A DNA stretch of 16,710 bases from Fodinibius sp041642155 (GTDB taxonomy: Bacteria; Bacteroidota; Rhodothermia; Balneolales; Balneolaceae): assembly GCF_041642155.1 (NCBI RefSeq), contig NZ_JBEPWZ010000044.1:1-16710 (forward strand), in the 5' to 3' direction. This document shows positions 6,521 through 14,639 of this stretch, piece after piece. The position numbers were made by a program, and so were the translations under genes. How positions within the stretch are numbered: the stretch's first letter is position 1; each line of letters starts with the position of its first letter. The notes under the pieces are model-generated. The model did not search any database and had not been told where the DNA came from. It worked only from the letters and a program-made list of their open reading frames with translations.

Positions 6521-7615
6521 ATGAGCTTACGATGTGGAATTGTCGGATTACCCAATGTTGGTAAATCTACGCTTTTTAACGCCTTAAGTGATGCAGGCGC
6601 CGATGCCGCGAATTTTCCTTTTTGTACTATTGATCCCAACGTGGGGGTGGTGCCGGTGCCCGACGAGCGCCTTGACACGCTGTTTGAGATTGTGGGCTCC
6701 AAAGAGAAATTGCCCACCAGCGTTGAGTTTGTGGATATTGCCGGTCTGGTAAAAGGAGCATCCGAGGGAAAAGGCAAGGGAAACGCTTTTCTTTCCCACA
6801 TCAGGGAAGTCGACCTCATTGTGCATGTCGTCCGCTGCTTTGATGATGAAAATGTCGTCCATGTGGAAGGCGGCGTGAATCCGACAAGAGATGTTCATAT
6901 CATTGAAGATGAGCTTATCCTAAAGGATCTTGAGACGGTAGAGAAGAGAGTCGAAAGTCTTAAAAAAGAGGCCAAGAGCGGGGAGAAGAAAGTTATTCAA
7001 AAGCTGGAGACTGTTCAGGAGCTGAGGGAACATTTGGAAAACGGGAATGCGGCGCGAACATTTGAAGCCGATGAAGAAAAACAAAAGGCGTATCGCGAGC
7101 TTTCCCTGCTTTCCGATAAACCGGTCTTATATGCCTGTAACGTGTCTGAGGAGGACCTGGACGGCGGTAATGAATGGGTGGAGGAAGTGCGGGACCTTGC
7201 AGGTCGATTTGACGATGAAGTGGTCACGTTTTGTGCCAAGATAGAAGAGGAGATAGCCCAGCTTGACGAAAGTGAGAAGCAGATGTTTCTGGAAGAATTG
7301 GGAGTCGAAAGTGCCGGGCTGGAACGGTTGATTCGCGCAGCTTATAAAGAGTTAGGTCTTATTACCTATTTTACCGTGGGTCCCAAGGAAACGCGTGCGT
7401 GGACCGTCAGAGAAGGGGCTACGGCACCGGAAGCCGCGGGTGTTATTCACAGTGATTTTGAGCGTGGCTTTATTCGTGCCGAAACGGTCAGCTACGAAAC
7501 ATACAAGGAGCTCGGGTCTGAAAAGGCGGTAAAAAATGCCGGTGAGATGCGCCAGGAAGGCAAAGACTATATCGTTCAGGACGGGGATGTCATGCTCTTT
7601 CGCTTTAATGTGTAG
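6521..7615 (+). CDS. ychF: Redox-regulated ATPase YchF (OLA1 family)
   Basis: A 364-aa OBG-family P-loop protein, normal for YchF, which binds ribosomes, prefers ATP over GTP and is linked to stress responses. The P-loop is GLPNVGKST (9-17), G3 is DIAGLV (72-77), and the G4 position reads NVSE (207-210), the non-GTP type characteristic of YchF. A charged coiled-coil arm spans about 130-195. The C-terminal TGS domain (about 281-364) contains LITYFTVGPKETRAWTV and the final QDGDVMLFRFNV. The ATG at 6521 is followed directly by the canonical SLRCGIVGLPN. There is no Shine-Dalgarno site; the short A/T-rich leader (6483-6520) might hold its own promoter in addition to read-through from nusB. Confidence 0.97.
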   Translation: MSLRCGIVGLPNVGKSTLFNALSDAGADAANFPFCTIDPNVGVVPVPDERLDTLFEIVGSKEKLPTSVEFVDIAGLVKGASEGKGKGNAFLSHIREVDLIVHVVRCFDDENVVHVEGGVNPTRDVHIIEDELILKDLETVEKRVESLKKEAKSGEKKVIQKLETVQELREHLENGNAARTFEADEEKQKAYRELSLLSDKPVLYACNVSEEDLDGGNEWVEEVRDLAGRFDDEVVTFCAKIEEEIAQLDESEKQMFLEELGVESAGLERLIRAAYKELGLITYFTVGPKETRAWTVREGATAPEAAGVIHSDFERGFIRAETVSYETYKELGSEKAVKNAGEMRQEGKDYIVQDGDVMLFRFNV

Positions 7616-7656
7616 CATGCAGCTTTCTACCTACCTGAACTGTAATCTACACCTTT

Positions 7657-7722
7657 CAGAATTCGTGTATTCTGTAACGCTTGGGGCCGTTCCGCACGAA
7701 AGGGAAGTACCCTTTACGCCCC
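7657..7722. other. Hairpin-rich region between convergent ychF and the SPOR lipoprotein gene
   Basis: Two structures lie between the convergent gene ends. One is cagaat (7657-7662) paired with attctg (7669-7674). The other is nested: aaaggg (7699-7704) with cccttt (7710-7715) inside ggggc (7683-7687) with gcccc (7718-7722). Neither is followed by a T run on either strand, so they are not classical intrinsic terminators, but they may stop or stabilise the transcript ends. Confidence 0.3.
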
Positions 7723-7743
7723 GACCCGGTCTTGGACGAGCGT

Positions 7744-8352
7744 TCAGTTTTCACTTTCCAACTTTTCCAGCGTCTCAGTAGTATCTTCTTCGGTTGAGAA
7801 GGTTACATCCTCGGGCGGAACGTTTGCGGGTACGATACGATCGGGAACGACCCAGGCATCGGGATATTTTTGCTTGACAAGTTTTGTGAAGTCAGCGGCA
7901 CGGGCTTTGCTTTGGAAATCCCCTACATGTACTCTGTAATATGGTTGTTTAAAAAAAACGTATGCCTCGGGACGGTATCCCAGGGCTTCCGACTCAATCC
8001 ATTCCAGAAACTGGTTTGACAAGGTATCGGCTTCCTCTACACTGCGGGTAGAGATAAGCTGAATCCGGAATCCCTGGTAAGGATTACCACTGACAGCTGA
8101 ATTTGAAGAAGCTTCCTGAGCAAAGTGGGACGGCACCTCCAACTGGTCCGATTCCTCCACGTCTGCGAGCGTACTTCTGGTTTCATCCAGTAGTTGCTGC
8201 AGGGCTCTTGCCTCTTCTGTTGCAAGCACTTCATCCGTAGATTCGGGGTCAGCCGGTCCTCCTTCCGTTAATTCGCGGGCAGCAGAGCAGGCACTGAAGA
8301 TGAATGCCATTAAAAGTAGTGAAAGTATTAATGTATGGGATAAGTTCTTCAG
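7744..8352 (-). CDS. SPOR-domain lipoprotein, apparent CTG start
   Basis: A 202-aa envelope protein. The SPOR domain (about residues 94-172, with YQGFRIQLISTRSVEEADTL and YYRVHVGDFQSKARAADFT) usually binds denuded peptidoglycan at division sites. The first in-frame ATG (8310) gives a signal without a positive end. The open frame extends 14 codons upstream to CTG (8352-8350), giving Met-Lys-Asn, then a hydrophobic stretch (LILSLLLMAFIF), then the lipobox FSAC with Cys22: a normal lipoprotein signal. This CTG lies 3 nt after the stop of the preceding dehydrogenase gene, which suggests translational coupling. No ATG, GTG or TTG fits better. An acidic, low-complexity linker (about 25-85) joins signal and SPOR domain. 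If CTG is not used, the protein starts at 8310. Confidence 0.85.
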   Translation of the reverse strand: MKNLSHTLILSLLLMAFIFSACSAARELTEGGPADPESTDEVLATEEARALQQLLDETRSTLADVEESDQLEVPSHFAQEASSNSAVSGNPYQGFRIQLISTRSVEEADTLSNQFLEWIESEALGYRPEAYVFFKQPYYRVHVGDFQSKARAADFTKLVKQKYPDAWVVPDRIVPANVPPEDVTFSTEEDTTETLEKLESEN

Positions 8353-8355
8353 AAG

Positions 8356-9225
8356 TTAGAATCCAACGGGATGCCAGGTGGTTTTGATTTCCTGAAAATC
8401 AGTAATAAAATAGGGAGATTTTGATTCTTTATCTTCCCAATTATCGACTGATTTTCGTATGATATGCTTGAGGTTTAAAGCGCCATACTCATCAATTTGT
8501 TTCCGCTGTTCCCGATCGATATCAGGATCCGTGTAAAAGAATGCATTGACATCCATATGCGAGGTCATGTGTTTGAGCAGTTCTTTGCGAAAACCGGTCA
8601 AAATATTCACCGCCCCGGCCGGAACGTCAGAAGAGTGAAGTACTTCGGCAAAACTGATGGCGCTGAGCGGATATTTTTCCGAAGAGAGCACGACGCAGGT
8701 ATTTCCGCCGACCATCACGGGCGCAACGACCGAAACAAGTCCCAATAACGGCTGCTCCTCCGGAGCCCAGATCGTAACCACGCCTGTGGGCTCGGGCAGG
8801 GAAAAATTAAAGTGAGAGCTGGCTACCGGGTTGATGCTTCCGAAAACCTGCTGGTACTTGTCAGACCAGCCCGCGTAATAGATAAGGCGGTCAATGGAAG
8901 CTTCGACTTCAGACCGGGCATCTTTGGCTTTGTATCCGACGGTTTCAAGCTCTTCTGCAAACTGTGCTTTACGGGTTTCGAGCATTTCCGCAACACGGTA
9001 GAGAATTTGCCCCCGGTTGAAGGCCGTTCGGTTGCTCCATCCTTCAAAAGCGCTGCGGGCTGCGGTTACGGCGTCACGGACGTCCTTGCGCGAACACTGG
9101 CAGGCATTGGCCCGAATGTCCCCGTTGCCGTCATATACTTTGTAGTAACGCCCGGATTCCGTTCGCAGGAACGTGCCGTCAATATAGGTTTTATATGTTT
9201 TTTGAACTTCAATGCGATCTGACAT
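8356..9225 (-). CDS. Truncated aldehyde dehydrogenase-like protein lacking the catalytic domain
   Basis: A 289-aa protein homologous to the N-terminal and NAD-binding part of aldehyde dehydrogenases (ALDH), ending soon after the Rossmann domain. Recognisable parts are YIDGTFLRTESGRYYKVYDG, LIYYAGWSDKY, PTGVVTIWAPEEQPLLGL and AGAVNILTG. The ELGGK and catalytic-cysteine regions are absent. The usual PWNFP Asn is replaced (APEEQP), and the cofactor-binding KPAE is SSEK, so it is very likely catalytically dead. The frame is intact with no decay, so it is probably a conserved partner rather than a pseudogene, much like the second domain of ALDH16. The start at 9225 is preferred over 9276 because homology begins just after it. 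The complete dehydrogenase is 94 nt upstream; the SPOR lipoprotein follows after 3 nt. Confidence 0.85.
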   Translation of the reverse strand: MSDRIEVQKTYKTYIDGTFLRTESGRYYKVYDGNGDIRANACQCSRKDVRDAVTAARSAFEGWSNRTAFNRGQILYRVAEMLETRKAQFAEELETVGYKAKDARSEVEASIDRLIYYAGWSDKYQQVFGSINPVASSHFNFSLPEPTGVVTIWAPEEQPLLGLVSVVAPVMVGGNTCVVLSSEKYPLSAISFAEVLHSSDVPAGAVNILTGFRKELLKHMTSHMDVNAFFYTDPDIDREQRKQIDEYGALNLKHIIRKSVDNWEDKESKSPYFITDFQEIKTTWHPVGF

Positions 9226-9319
9226 GAGTATGCTTTTTTTGGGTACTGGATACGGTAGAATTAGTTTCTGGACCACTTTTTACATGGTAGAATTGGCAAT
9301 GCTGCCAGCTGAACCGGGT

Positions 9320-10852
9320 TCACTGGGGGTTGAGTTTCACATAGGGGTAGAGGCCATGTAATCCGCCTTCGCGGCCCTTGCCGCTTTCCTTGTATCCGCC
9401 GAAGGGAGAGGTAGGGTCAAACTGGTTATACGTGTTTGCCCATACCACGCCGTTGCGGATCTTGCTGCCGACTTTAAATATCTTCGATCCCTTGTCGGTC
9501 CACACGCCGCCGGCCAGGCCGTAGGGGGTGTTGTTTGCTTTCTCAATGCCCTCGTCGGCCGTTCGGAACGTCTGGATGGTCAGAACGGGGCCAAATATCT
9601 CTTCCCGTACAATGCGGTTCGCCTGGCCGACATTGGTGAAGAGGGTAGGGCGACAGTAATAGCCTTTTTCGGGGAGGTCGCATGAACTCTGGTACAGTTC
9701 TGCCCCTTCCTGAACGCCCAGTTCCAGGTATTCGTTGATTTTGTTGTATTGCTGCTCGGAATTGATCGCTCCGATATCCGTATTCTTATCCAGCGGATCG
9801 CCCACGATAAGCGTTTCCATGCGGTCGCGAAGTTTTCGGACAACCCGGTCGGCAATGCCCTCCTGGACCAGCAAACGCGAGCCCGCACAGCAAACGTGTC
9901 CCTGGTTAAAGAAGATCGCGTTGATCATGCCCTCTACCGCCTGGTCGAGCGGGGCATCCTCGAAGATGATATTCGGTCCCTTGCCCCCCAGTTCAAGGGT
10001 ATATTTTTTGTCCGTCCCCGCCAGCGATTCCATGATAACTTTGCCGACTTTGGTCGAGCCGGTAAAAGCAATTTTATCAACATCCTCGTGATTTACGATC
10101 AGCGAACCCGTTTGTCCCGCCCCGGTGACAATATTGACGACCCCTTCCGGCAGGCCCGCATCCCGGCAGAGCTCCGCAAATTTGAGTGCCGTCAGGGAGG
10201 TGGTTTCGGCCGGCTTTAGTACGACCGTATTTCCCGTGGCAAGAGCGGGGGCCACCTTCCAGGCCAGCATCAGCAGGGGGAAATTCCAGGGGATAATTTG
10301 TCCCGCCACCCCCAGTGGTTCCGCTTTTCTGCCCGGGAAAGCATATTCCAGCTTATCGGCCCAGCCGGCATAATAGAAAAAGTGGGCGGCTGCGAGCGGA
10401 ATATCCACATCCCGGGATTCCCGGATGGGCTTTCCCCCGTCCATCGATTCAATGATGGCAAACTCCCGTGACCGTTCCTGGATCATCCGGGCCAGCCGGA
10501 ATATATATTTGCCCCGCTCCGACGCCTCGAGGACCGACCATCTTTTTTCAAAGGCTTTACGTGCGGCCCGTACGGCTTCAACTACATCCTGCTGGGTAGC
10601 TTCGGCTATGGATGCCAATGGTTCTTCGGTAGCAGGGTTGATCGAAGTCATATACCGTCCCTTTTCGGGCTCCCGAAACGTCCCCCCGATAAAAAGTTCA
10701 TATTGGTCCTTTATTTCCACTGCACCGGTACTTTGCGGAGCTTCGTCATATTTCCACGGACCGTCAAAGTTAAGTTTGGAAGTGGGAGCAGAAGGTTTAT
10801 AGGGTTCTTCTTTTTGTTTTGCCTCATCGACCGTTTGTTGTTCGTCAGCCAT
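9320..10852 (-). CDS. NAD(P)-dependent aldehyde dehydrogenase
   Basis: A complete 510-aa aldehyde dehydrogenase that should oxidise an aldehyde to the acid. Catalytic residues are all present: Asn190 in PWNFP, Lys213 in LKPAE, Glu287 in LELGGK, and Cys321 in FNQGHVCCAGSR (the valine replaces the first Cys of the usual triplet). The C-terminal EEIFGPVL and SPFGGYKESGKGREGG are standard. A charged, Glu/Lys/Pro-rich N-terminal extension of about 45 residues precedes the domain and is unusual for a stand-alone enzyme. It lies between deoC (119-nt gap) and the truncated dehydrogenase. DeoC releases acetaldehyde, so acetaldehyde is the likely substrate; this is inferred from context. Together with the next gene it resembles a two-domain ALDH16 split into two polypeptides. 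Confidence 0.93.
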   Translation of the reverse strand: MADEQQTVDEAKQKEEPYKPSAPTSKLNFDGPWKYDEAPQSTGAVEIKDQYELFIGGTFREPEKGRYMTSINPATEEPLASIAEATQQDVVEAVRAARKAFEKRWSVLEASERGKYIFRLARMIQERSREFAIIESMDGGKPIRESRDVDIPLAAAHFFYYAGWADKLEYAFPGRKAEPLGVAGQIIPWNFPLLMLAWKVAPALATGNTVVLKPAETTSLTALKFAELCRDAGLPEGVVNIVTGAGQTGSLIVNHEDVDKIAFTGSTKVGKVIMESLAGTDKKYTLELGGKGPNIIFEDAPLDQAVEGMINAIFFNQGHVCCAGSRLLVQEGIADRVVRKLRDRMETLIVGDPLDKNTDIGAINSEQQYNKINEYLELGVQEGAELYQSSCDLPEKGYYCRPTLFTNVGQANRIVREEIFGPVLTIQTFRTADEGIEKANNTPYGLAGGVWTDKGSKIFKVGSKIRNGVVWANTYNQFDPTSPFGGYKESGKGREGGLHGLYPYVKLNPQ

Positions 10853-10971
10853 TGTTACGAGAAGTTGGTGTTAGTGCGAATTCAGGATAATAATTTGGTT
10901 TGAAATCTTTTTGCCGGGGACAACGGACAGGAATACGAAATGCCTTAGCCTATTAATCTTTCTCTCGTCCC

Positions 10972-11883
10972 TCAGTCATTGCTAAAATAATTGCTGCTCT
11001 GGTATACGCCGGTTTTCTGTTTGACGATTTGCAAAAGCAAGTCATTCGCGAGAGAGCTGGCCCCAAAGCGAAAGTAATCGGGCGTCAGCCAGTCGGCGCC
11101 CAGTGTTTCATTAACCAGCACAAGATATTGGATAGCCTGTTTGGCTTTGCGGATGCCCCCCGCCGGTTTTATGCCCACCATGCGACCGGTTTTATAGTAA
11201 AAATCACGTATCGCCTCCAGCATGACCAGCGTTACAGGCTGGGTGGCCGCCGGTTTCACTTTTCCGGTAGAGGTCTTGATAAAATCCGCACCCGCCTGCA
11301 TGGCGAGGTCACTTGCTCGTCGAACATTCTCAAAGGTCTGCAGTTCGCCGGTTTCCAGTATCACTTTCAGGTGCGCCTCGCCGGCCGCTTCTTTGACCGC
11401 TGCTATTTCATCAAAAACATAAGGATAATTTCCCTTGAGAAACTCCCCGCGGGAGATGACCATATCCACCTCATCGGCTCCGTCCCCTACGACCTGCTTT
11501 GTTTCTTCGATTTTAGCATCGAGGGTGGCAGTGCCGCTGGGAAAGGCGGTCGCTACGCCGGCCACATGTATATCGGTGCCCCGAAGCGCTTTTTCCACTA
11601 CCCTCACCATGTTCGGATAGACACACACCGCTGCAACCGCGGGCAGATCAGGCATATCGGCGTGGGGCTCTTTGGCTTTGTGACACAGTTGGATGACTTT
11701 TCCCGGGGTATCGCTTCCTTCAAGCGTCGTCAGGTCAATCATGCTCAGGGCCATTTCAAGGGCCCTGACTTTAGATTCTTTCTTGATACTGCGGCTGTTG
11801 AGGCGCGCCACGCGCTGGTTGACAGCTACTTCATCGATGGGGACAACCTCCGGGACATCCCGTGAGTGAAAGGAACTATCCAT
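10972..11883 (-). CDS. deoC: Deoxyribose-phosphate aldolase DeoC
   Basis: A 303-aa class I aldolase that splits 2-deoxyribose-5-phosphate into glyceraldehyde-3-phosphate and acetaldehyde in deoxynucleoside breakdown. Active-site residues are clear: Asp140 in DEVDMVI, Lys173 in LKVILETGEL, the Schiff-base Lys203 in FIKTSTGK, and Lys239 in GIKPAGGIR. The protein is about 40 residues longer than E. coli DeoC, mainly at the N-terminus; the region ALSMIDLTTLEGSDTP starts the conserved barrel, so a later start is possible, but this longer form is known in the family. It is the first gene of a minus-strand operon with two aldehyde dehydrogenase genes that could consume the acetaldehyde. No Shine-Dalgarno site is seen. 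Confidence 0.96.
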   Translation of the reverse strand: MDSSFHSRDVPEVVPIDEVAVNQRVARLNSRSIKKESKVRALEMALSMIDLTTLEGSDTPGKVIQLCHKAKEPHADMPDLPAVAAVCVYPNMVRVVEKALRGTDIHVAGVATAFPSGTATLDAKIEETKQVVGDGADEVDMVISRGEFLKGNYPYVFDEIAAVKEAAGEAHLKVILETGELQTFENVRRASDLAMQAGADFIKTSTGKVKPAATQPVTLVMLEAIRDFYYKTGRMVGIKPAGGIRKAKQAIQYLVLVNETLGADWLTPDYFRFGASSLANDLLLQIVKQKTGVYQSSNYFSND

Positions 11884-12337
11884 ATGCTGGATGGGATTAG
11901 CAGGTTATTTTTTAATTATTCAATTATAGCAGAGAAATCTTTACAAAAAACGTCAGACGGCTTGTTCGCCGAAGCACTGGCAGCAGGGAGGGCTTATATT
12001 TCCGTCCCAACGGTACTTCGGCACCGTACGATATCCAAGTGACCGTCTATGACCGCACCCGATGATCCGGGATGCGTGGGGGATCCCCTGAATATAAAAA
12101 GGTAAGGAATCCTGAGAAGTTCCCCTAACCTGTTCCTTCTTTGGTTAAAATCAGCTTACAACCGAATTAAAGAAATGGGTCTTTTTTTTACCCTATTATC
12201 TCCAATCACAATCTCGGATAATCGTAAATTTCTTGAGCGCAATACGCTTACCTCCCGTTTCCATGAAAAATCTCTTGATTTAATTGATTTTTTAGAAGTA
12301 ATTGAACTGGGGATATATCATTTCATTCAATAAAAGT
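11884..12337. other. Gene-free interval between divergent deoC and the DUF1761 gene
   Basis: This 450-nt stretch contains the deoC leader, then a region with inverted ccgaag/cttcgg (about 11969 and 12015) and a palindrome ggggatcccc (12078-12087), then A/T-rich DNA leading to the DUF1761 gene. On the + strand, a frame open from 11916 to the stop at 12063-12065 ends in a coding-looking tail (YFRPNGTSAPYDIQVTVYD), but there is no start codon, so it may be the 3' remnant of a lost gene or chance. No RNA gene is recognised. Confidence 0.4.
11921..11947 (-). promoter_or_regulatory. Possible promoter of the deoC operon
   Basis: On the minus strand, TATAATTG (11928-11921) could serve as a -10 or TAnnTTTG-like -7 box, with TTTG (11947-11944) 15 nt upstream; that spacing is shorter than usual. 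It lies about 38 nt before the deoC ATG in an A/T-rich leader. No operator palindrome is obvious. Confidence 0.3.
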
Positions 12338-12343
12338 AGAGGG
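12338..12343 (+). promoter_or_regulatory. Shine-Dalgarno site of the DUF1761 gene
   Basis: AGAGGG lies 8 nt before the ATG at 12352 and fixes that start over the in-frame ATG two codons later. Most genes in this window have no such site. Confidence 0.6.
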
Positions 12344-12351
12344 ATTGTATT

Positions 12352-12771
12352 ATGGATATGGCAAATATCAATTTTCTGGCCGTCGTCGCAGCAACGATTT
12401 CGGCTTTTATAGTGGGGGGATTGTGGTACGGCCCGCTGTTCGGACAGGCATGGCTTTCGGCCGTAGGAATGACAGAGGAAGATGTCGAAAAAGGAAATAA
12501 GGCTAAAATATTTGGCCTGGCTTTTCTCTTTGAACTTATCATGGCCTTTAACCTGGCGATGTTTTTAACCGGATCAGCGGAAGCCGCAGAACAGGTGACG
12601 GCCGGGGCGGGGGCTTTTTATGGATTTTTAACCGGATTCGGCTGGATATTTTTTGCGCTGGCAGTAAACAGCTTATATGAAGGAAAGTCGTGGAAGTATA
12701 TTTTCATCAATGGAGGGTATTGGACCGTAACTTTTACGGTCATGGGATTCATTTTGGGTGCATGGACGTAA
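12352..12771 (+). CDS. DUF1761 family membrane protein
   Basis: A 139-aa integral membrane protein matching DUF1761 (PF08570), whose function is unknown. It has about four hydrophobic segments (roughly 5-27, 50-72, 84-107 and 118-138). The first holds the family pattern GGLWYGPLFGQAWLSAVGM, followed by a short charged loop (EEDVEKGNKAK). The later GFLTGFGWIFFALAVNSLYEG and the tail FINGGYWTVTFTVMGFILGAW are also typical. The start has a Shine-Dalgarno site (12338-12343). It appears to be a single-gene unit: upstream is the gene-free interval and downstream 147 nt precede nfo, which has its own promoter-like sequence. No localisation signal other than the membrane segments is seen. Confidence 0.88.
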   Translation: MDMANINFLAVVAATISAFIVGGLWYGPLFGQAWLSAVGMTEEDVEKGNKAKIFGLAFLFELIMAFNLAMFLTGSAEAAEQVTAGAGAFYGFLTGFGWIFFALAVNSLYEGKSWKYIFINGGYWTVTFTVMGFILGAWT

Positions 12772-12857
12772 ATGTGGTTTGGAGGATTCGATCTTTGAAA
12801 TGTTGACTGAGAGCGCGATTCATTCCGAAGTGCTGGGATATCCCGATACTGTGTGAT

Positions 12858-12892
12858 CTTTTCGTATTTTAGTGCCTTAATGACTACCTTTG
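12858..12892 (+). promoter_or_regulatory. Bacteroidota-type promoter of nfo
   Basis: TACCTTTG (12885-12892) matches the -7 consensus TAnnTTTG exactly. TTTTC (12858-12862) about 21 nt upstream is a partial match to the TTTG -33 element. Transcription would start about 20 nt before the nfo ATG, giving a short leader. Confidence 0.45.
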
Positions 12893-12918
12893 GGGCTAAC
12901 TCGAATTAAGATTACCTG

Positions 12919-13770
12919 ATGCCTATGAAGTATATCGGAGCGCATGTAAGTGCGGCCGGCGGCGTGGAAAATGCCCCGGGGCGGGCCCATGAAATCGGAG
13001 CGACGGCCTTTGCCCTCTTCACGAAGAATCAACTGCGATGGGAGGGACCACCACTAACCCCGGAAAATATCGACGGGTTCAAAAGAAACTGCGAAAAATA
13101 TGGCTATTCCATGGATCAGGTGATGCCCCATGACAGCTACCTGATTAATCTTGGTCATCCGGAGCGGGACAAGCTGCAAAAATCTCGCAATGCCTTTCTC
13201 GATGAGATGCAGCGGTGCGAACAGCTGGGAATCACCATGCTCAACTTTCACCCGGGCAGCCATCTCAATAAGATCAGCGTGGATGAGTGCCTGAATCGCA
13301 ATGCCGAATCGATAAATTGGACTTTGGATCAGACGGAAGGTGTGACTGCTGTCATTGAAACGACGGCGGGACAGGGCACCAATACGGGGTTTTATTTTGA
13401 GCATTTGGCAGCCATTATCGAGGGGGTGGAAGACAAGAGCCGGGTAGGTGTATGCATCGATACCTGCCATGCCTACGCCGCCGGCTACGACTTGTCAACG
13501 GAAGAGGGCTTCCGGCACACCTTTGAAAAATTCGACAAGACCGTAGGACGTGAATACCTGAAAGGGATACATCTCAACGACTCAAAAAGGGAGCTGGGCA
13601 GCCGGGTCGACCGGCATGAAAATATCGGGGAGGGAAAGATAGGGCTGGATGGATTTAAAATGATCATGCAGCATCGATGTCTGAGTGACATTCCGATGAT
13701 CCTGGAGACCCCGAATACCGAGCGCTGGCCGGAAGAAATAGAGATGCTTCGGACACTTGCCAGAGTTTAA
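12919..13770 (+). CDS. nfo: Endonuclease IV (AP endonuclease)
   Basis: A 283-aa zinc enzyme that cuts DNA 5' to abasic sites in base-excision repair. All nine zinc ligands can be placed by offset from E. coli Nfo: His71 (MPHDSY), His111 (NFHPGSH), Glu147 (VIETTAGQG), Asp181 and His184 (CIDTCHAYAAGY), His218 (IHLNDS), Asp231 and His233 (VDRHENIGEG), and Glu263 (ILETPN). The conserved opening KYIGAHVSAAGG follows two possible starts, 12919 and 12925; the second gives exact E. coli numbering. A promoter-like sequence lies just upstream, so the gene is probably transcribed alone. It is convergent with the CvfB-like gene, with 23 nt between the stops and no clear terminator. Confidence 0.96.
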   Translation: MPMKYIGAHVSAAGGVENAPGRAHEIGATAFALFTKNQLRWEGPPLTPENIDGFKRNCEKYGYSMDQVMPHDSYLINLGHPERDKLQKSRNAFLDEMQRCEQLGITMLNFHPGSHLNKISVDECLNRNAESINWTLDQTEGVTAVIETTAGQGTNTGFYFEHLAAIIEGVEDKSRVGVCIDTCHAYAAGYDLSTEEGFRHTFEKFDKTVGREYLKGIHLNDSKRELGSRVDRHENIGEGKIGLDGFKMIMQHRCLSDIPMILETPNTERWPEEIEMLRTLARV

Positions 13771-13793
13771 AGATCACGGTTTGAATCTGTCCA

Positions 13794-14639
13794 TTAATCG
13801 GAGGAGCCATCGGAAAGGTAAATGCCATCTTCCCGGATATCGATGATATTTTCACGATACAGCAACCCGATGGCTTTTTTGAACGTCTTTTTACTCATCT
13901 TTAACCGGTCTTTAATCTCATCGGGATCGCTCTTGTCGTGCAGGTCGAGGTAGCCGCCCGATTTTTTTAGGCGGTGTAGAATGATATCGGCCCGCGATTC
14001 CACTTTGTTATACCCTATGGGACGGAGGGTGACATCAATTTTATTATCCGTACGGATCTGCTTGATATATCCGGTTGTCTTATCCCCGTGGGAGACCTCG
14101 TCAAAAAACTCGTTGTGGTATATGAGTCCCCGGTGCTTCCCGTTGATCGCCACATTATATCCCAGGTCCGTTTTGTTCAGGATCCAAAGATCGACTTTTT
14201 CCTTCTCTTCCACGCTGAGCGTCGTGTTATCTAAAAATCGATCGATCTTCATACTGGCAACCAGCCGGTCGGTTTCTTTATCCAGGTACAGGTACACCAG
14301 GCAGGAGGTCCCCTCCCGGAGCTTGGTTGTCTGTTCACTGTGCGGCAGAAAAAGATCTTTATCGAGTCCCCAGTCCAAAAAAGCCCCGTGCCGGGTTATA
14401 TCCTTTACGGTCAGGACTGCTATCCCGTTCAGGGTTATCTTGGGATCCTGCATGGTGGCTGTGATCCGTTCTTCCCCGTCCTTGTAAATAAAGACCCGGA
14501 CATTTTCTCCCTTCTGAAGCTCCCGGGAAGCCAGGTTGCCGGGCAGCAGTACTTCAGCTCCCTTGTCTTCTTTGAGGATGTAGCCGTGTTCAATTTCACG
14601 GGCAACGCTTAGTGTCTGATACGTTCCTAATGTGAGCAT
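13794..14639 (-). CDS. CvfB-like S1 RNA-binding protein
   Basis: A 281-aa protein of the CvfB/YitL family, whose members bind RNA and, in Gram-positive bacteria, affect virulence gene expression. It is built from S1-type beta barrels at about 1-60, 68-130 (VKDITRHGAFLDWGLDKDLFLPHSEQ is the characteristic S1 block) and 140-205 (YNVAINGKHRGLIYHNEFF), and ends with a winged helix (about 215-277, with LKMSKKTFKKAIGLLYRENII). Length agrees with the family (about 280). No signal or membrane segment is present. The ATG follows a T/A-rich leader without a Shine-Dalgarno site. It is the only gene on its transcript as far as can be seen, and its stop faces that of nfo. Confidence 0.92.
   Translation of the reverse strand: MLTLGTYQTLSVAREIEHGYILKEDKGAEVLLPGNLASRELQKGENVRVFIYKDGEERITATMQDPKITLNGIAVLTVKDITRHGAFLDWGLDKDLFLPHSEQTTKLREGTSCLVYLYLDKETDRLVASMKIDRFLDNTTLSVEEKEKVDLWILNKTDLGYNVAINGKHRGLIYHNEFFDEVSHGDKTTGYIKQIRTDNKIDVTLRPIGYNKVESRADIILHRLKKSGGYLDLHDKSDPDEIKDRLKMSKKTFKKAIGLLYRENIIDIREDGIYLSDGSSD

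Noticed and set aside
11029..11865. 278-codon open frame on the + strand opposite deoC
   Set aside because: The opposite strand encodes DeoC with every catalytic lysine and aspartate. This antisense translation has no recognisable motif and reflects codon bias.
7344..11883. Bacterial microcompartment locus suggested by deoC plus aldehyde dehydrogenases
   Set aside because: No shell protein genes or encapsulation peptides are visible anywhere in the window, so an ordinary cytosolic pathway is the simpler reading.
12175..12333. 52-codon + strand ORF just before the DUF1761 gene
   Set aside because: It starts with ATG but lies in A/T-rich DNA, has no Shine-Dalgarno site and no recognised motif. 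It could be real, but nothing supports it beyond being open.
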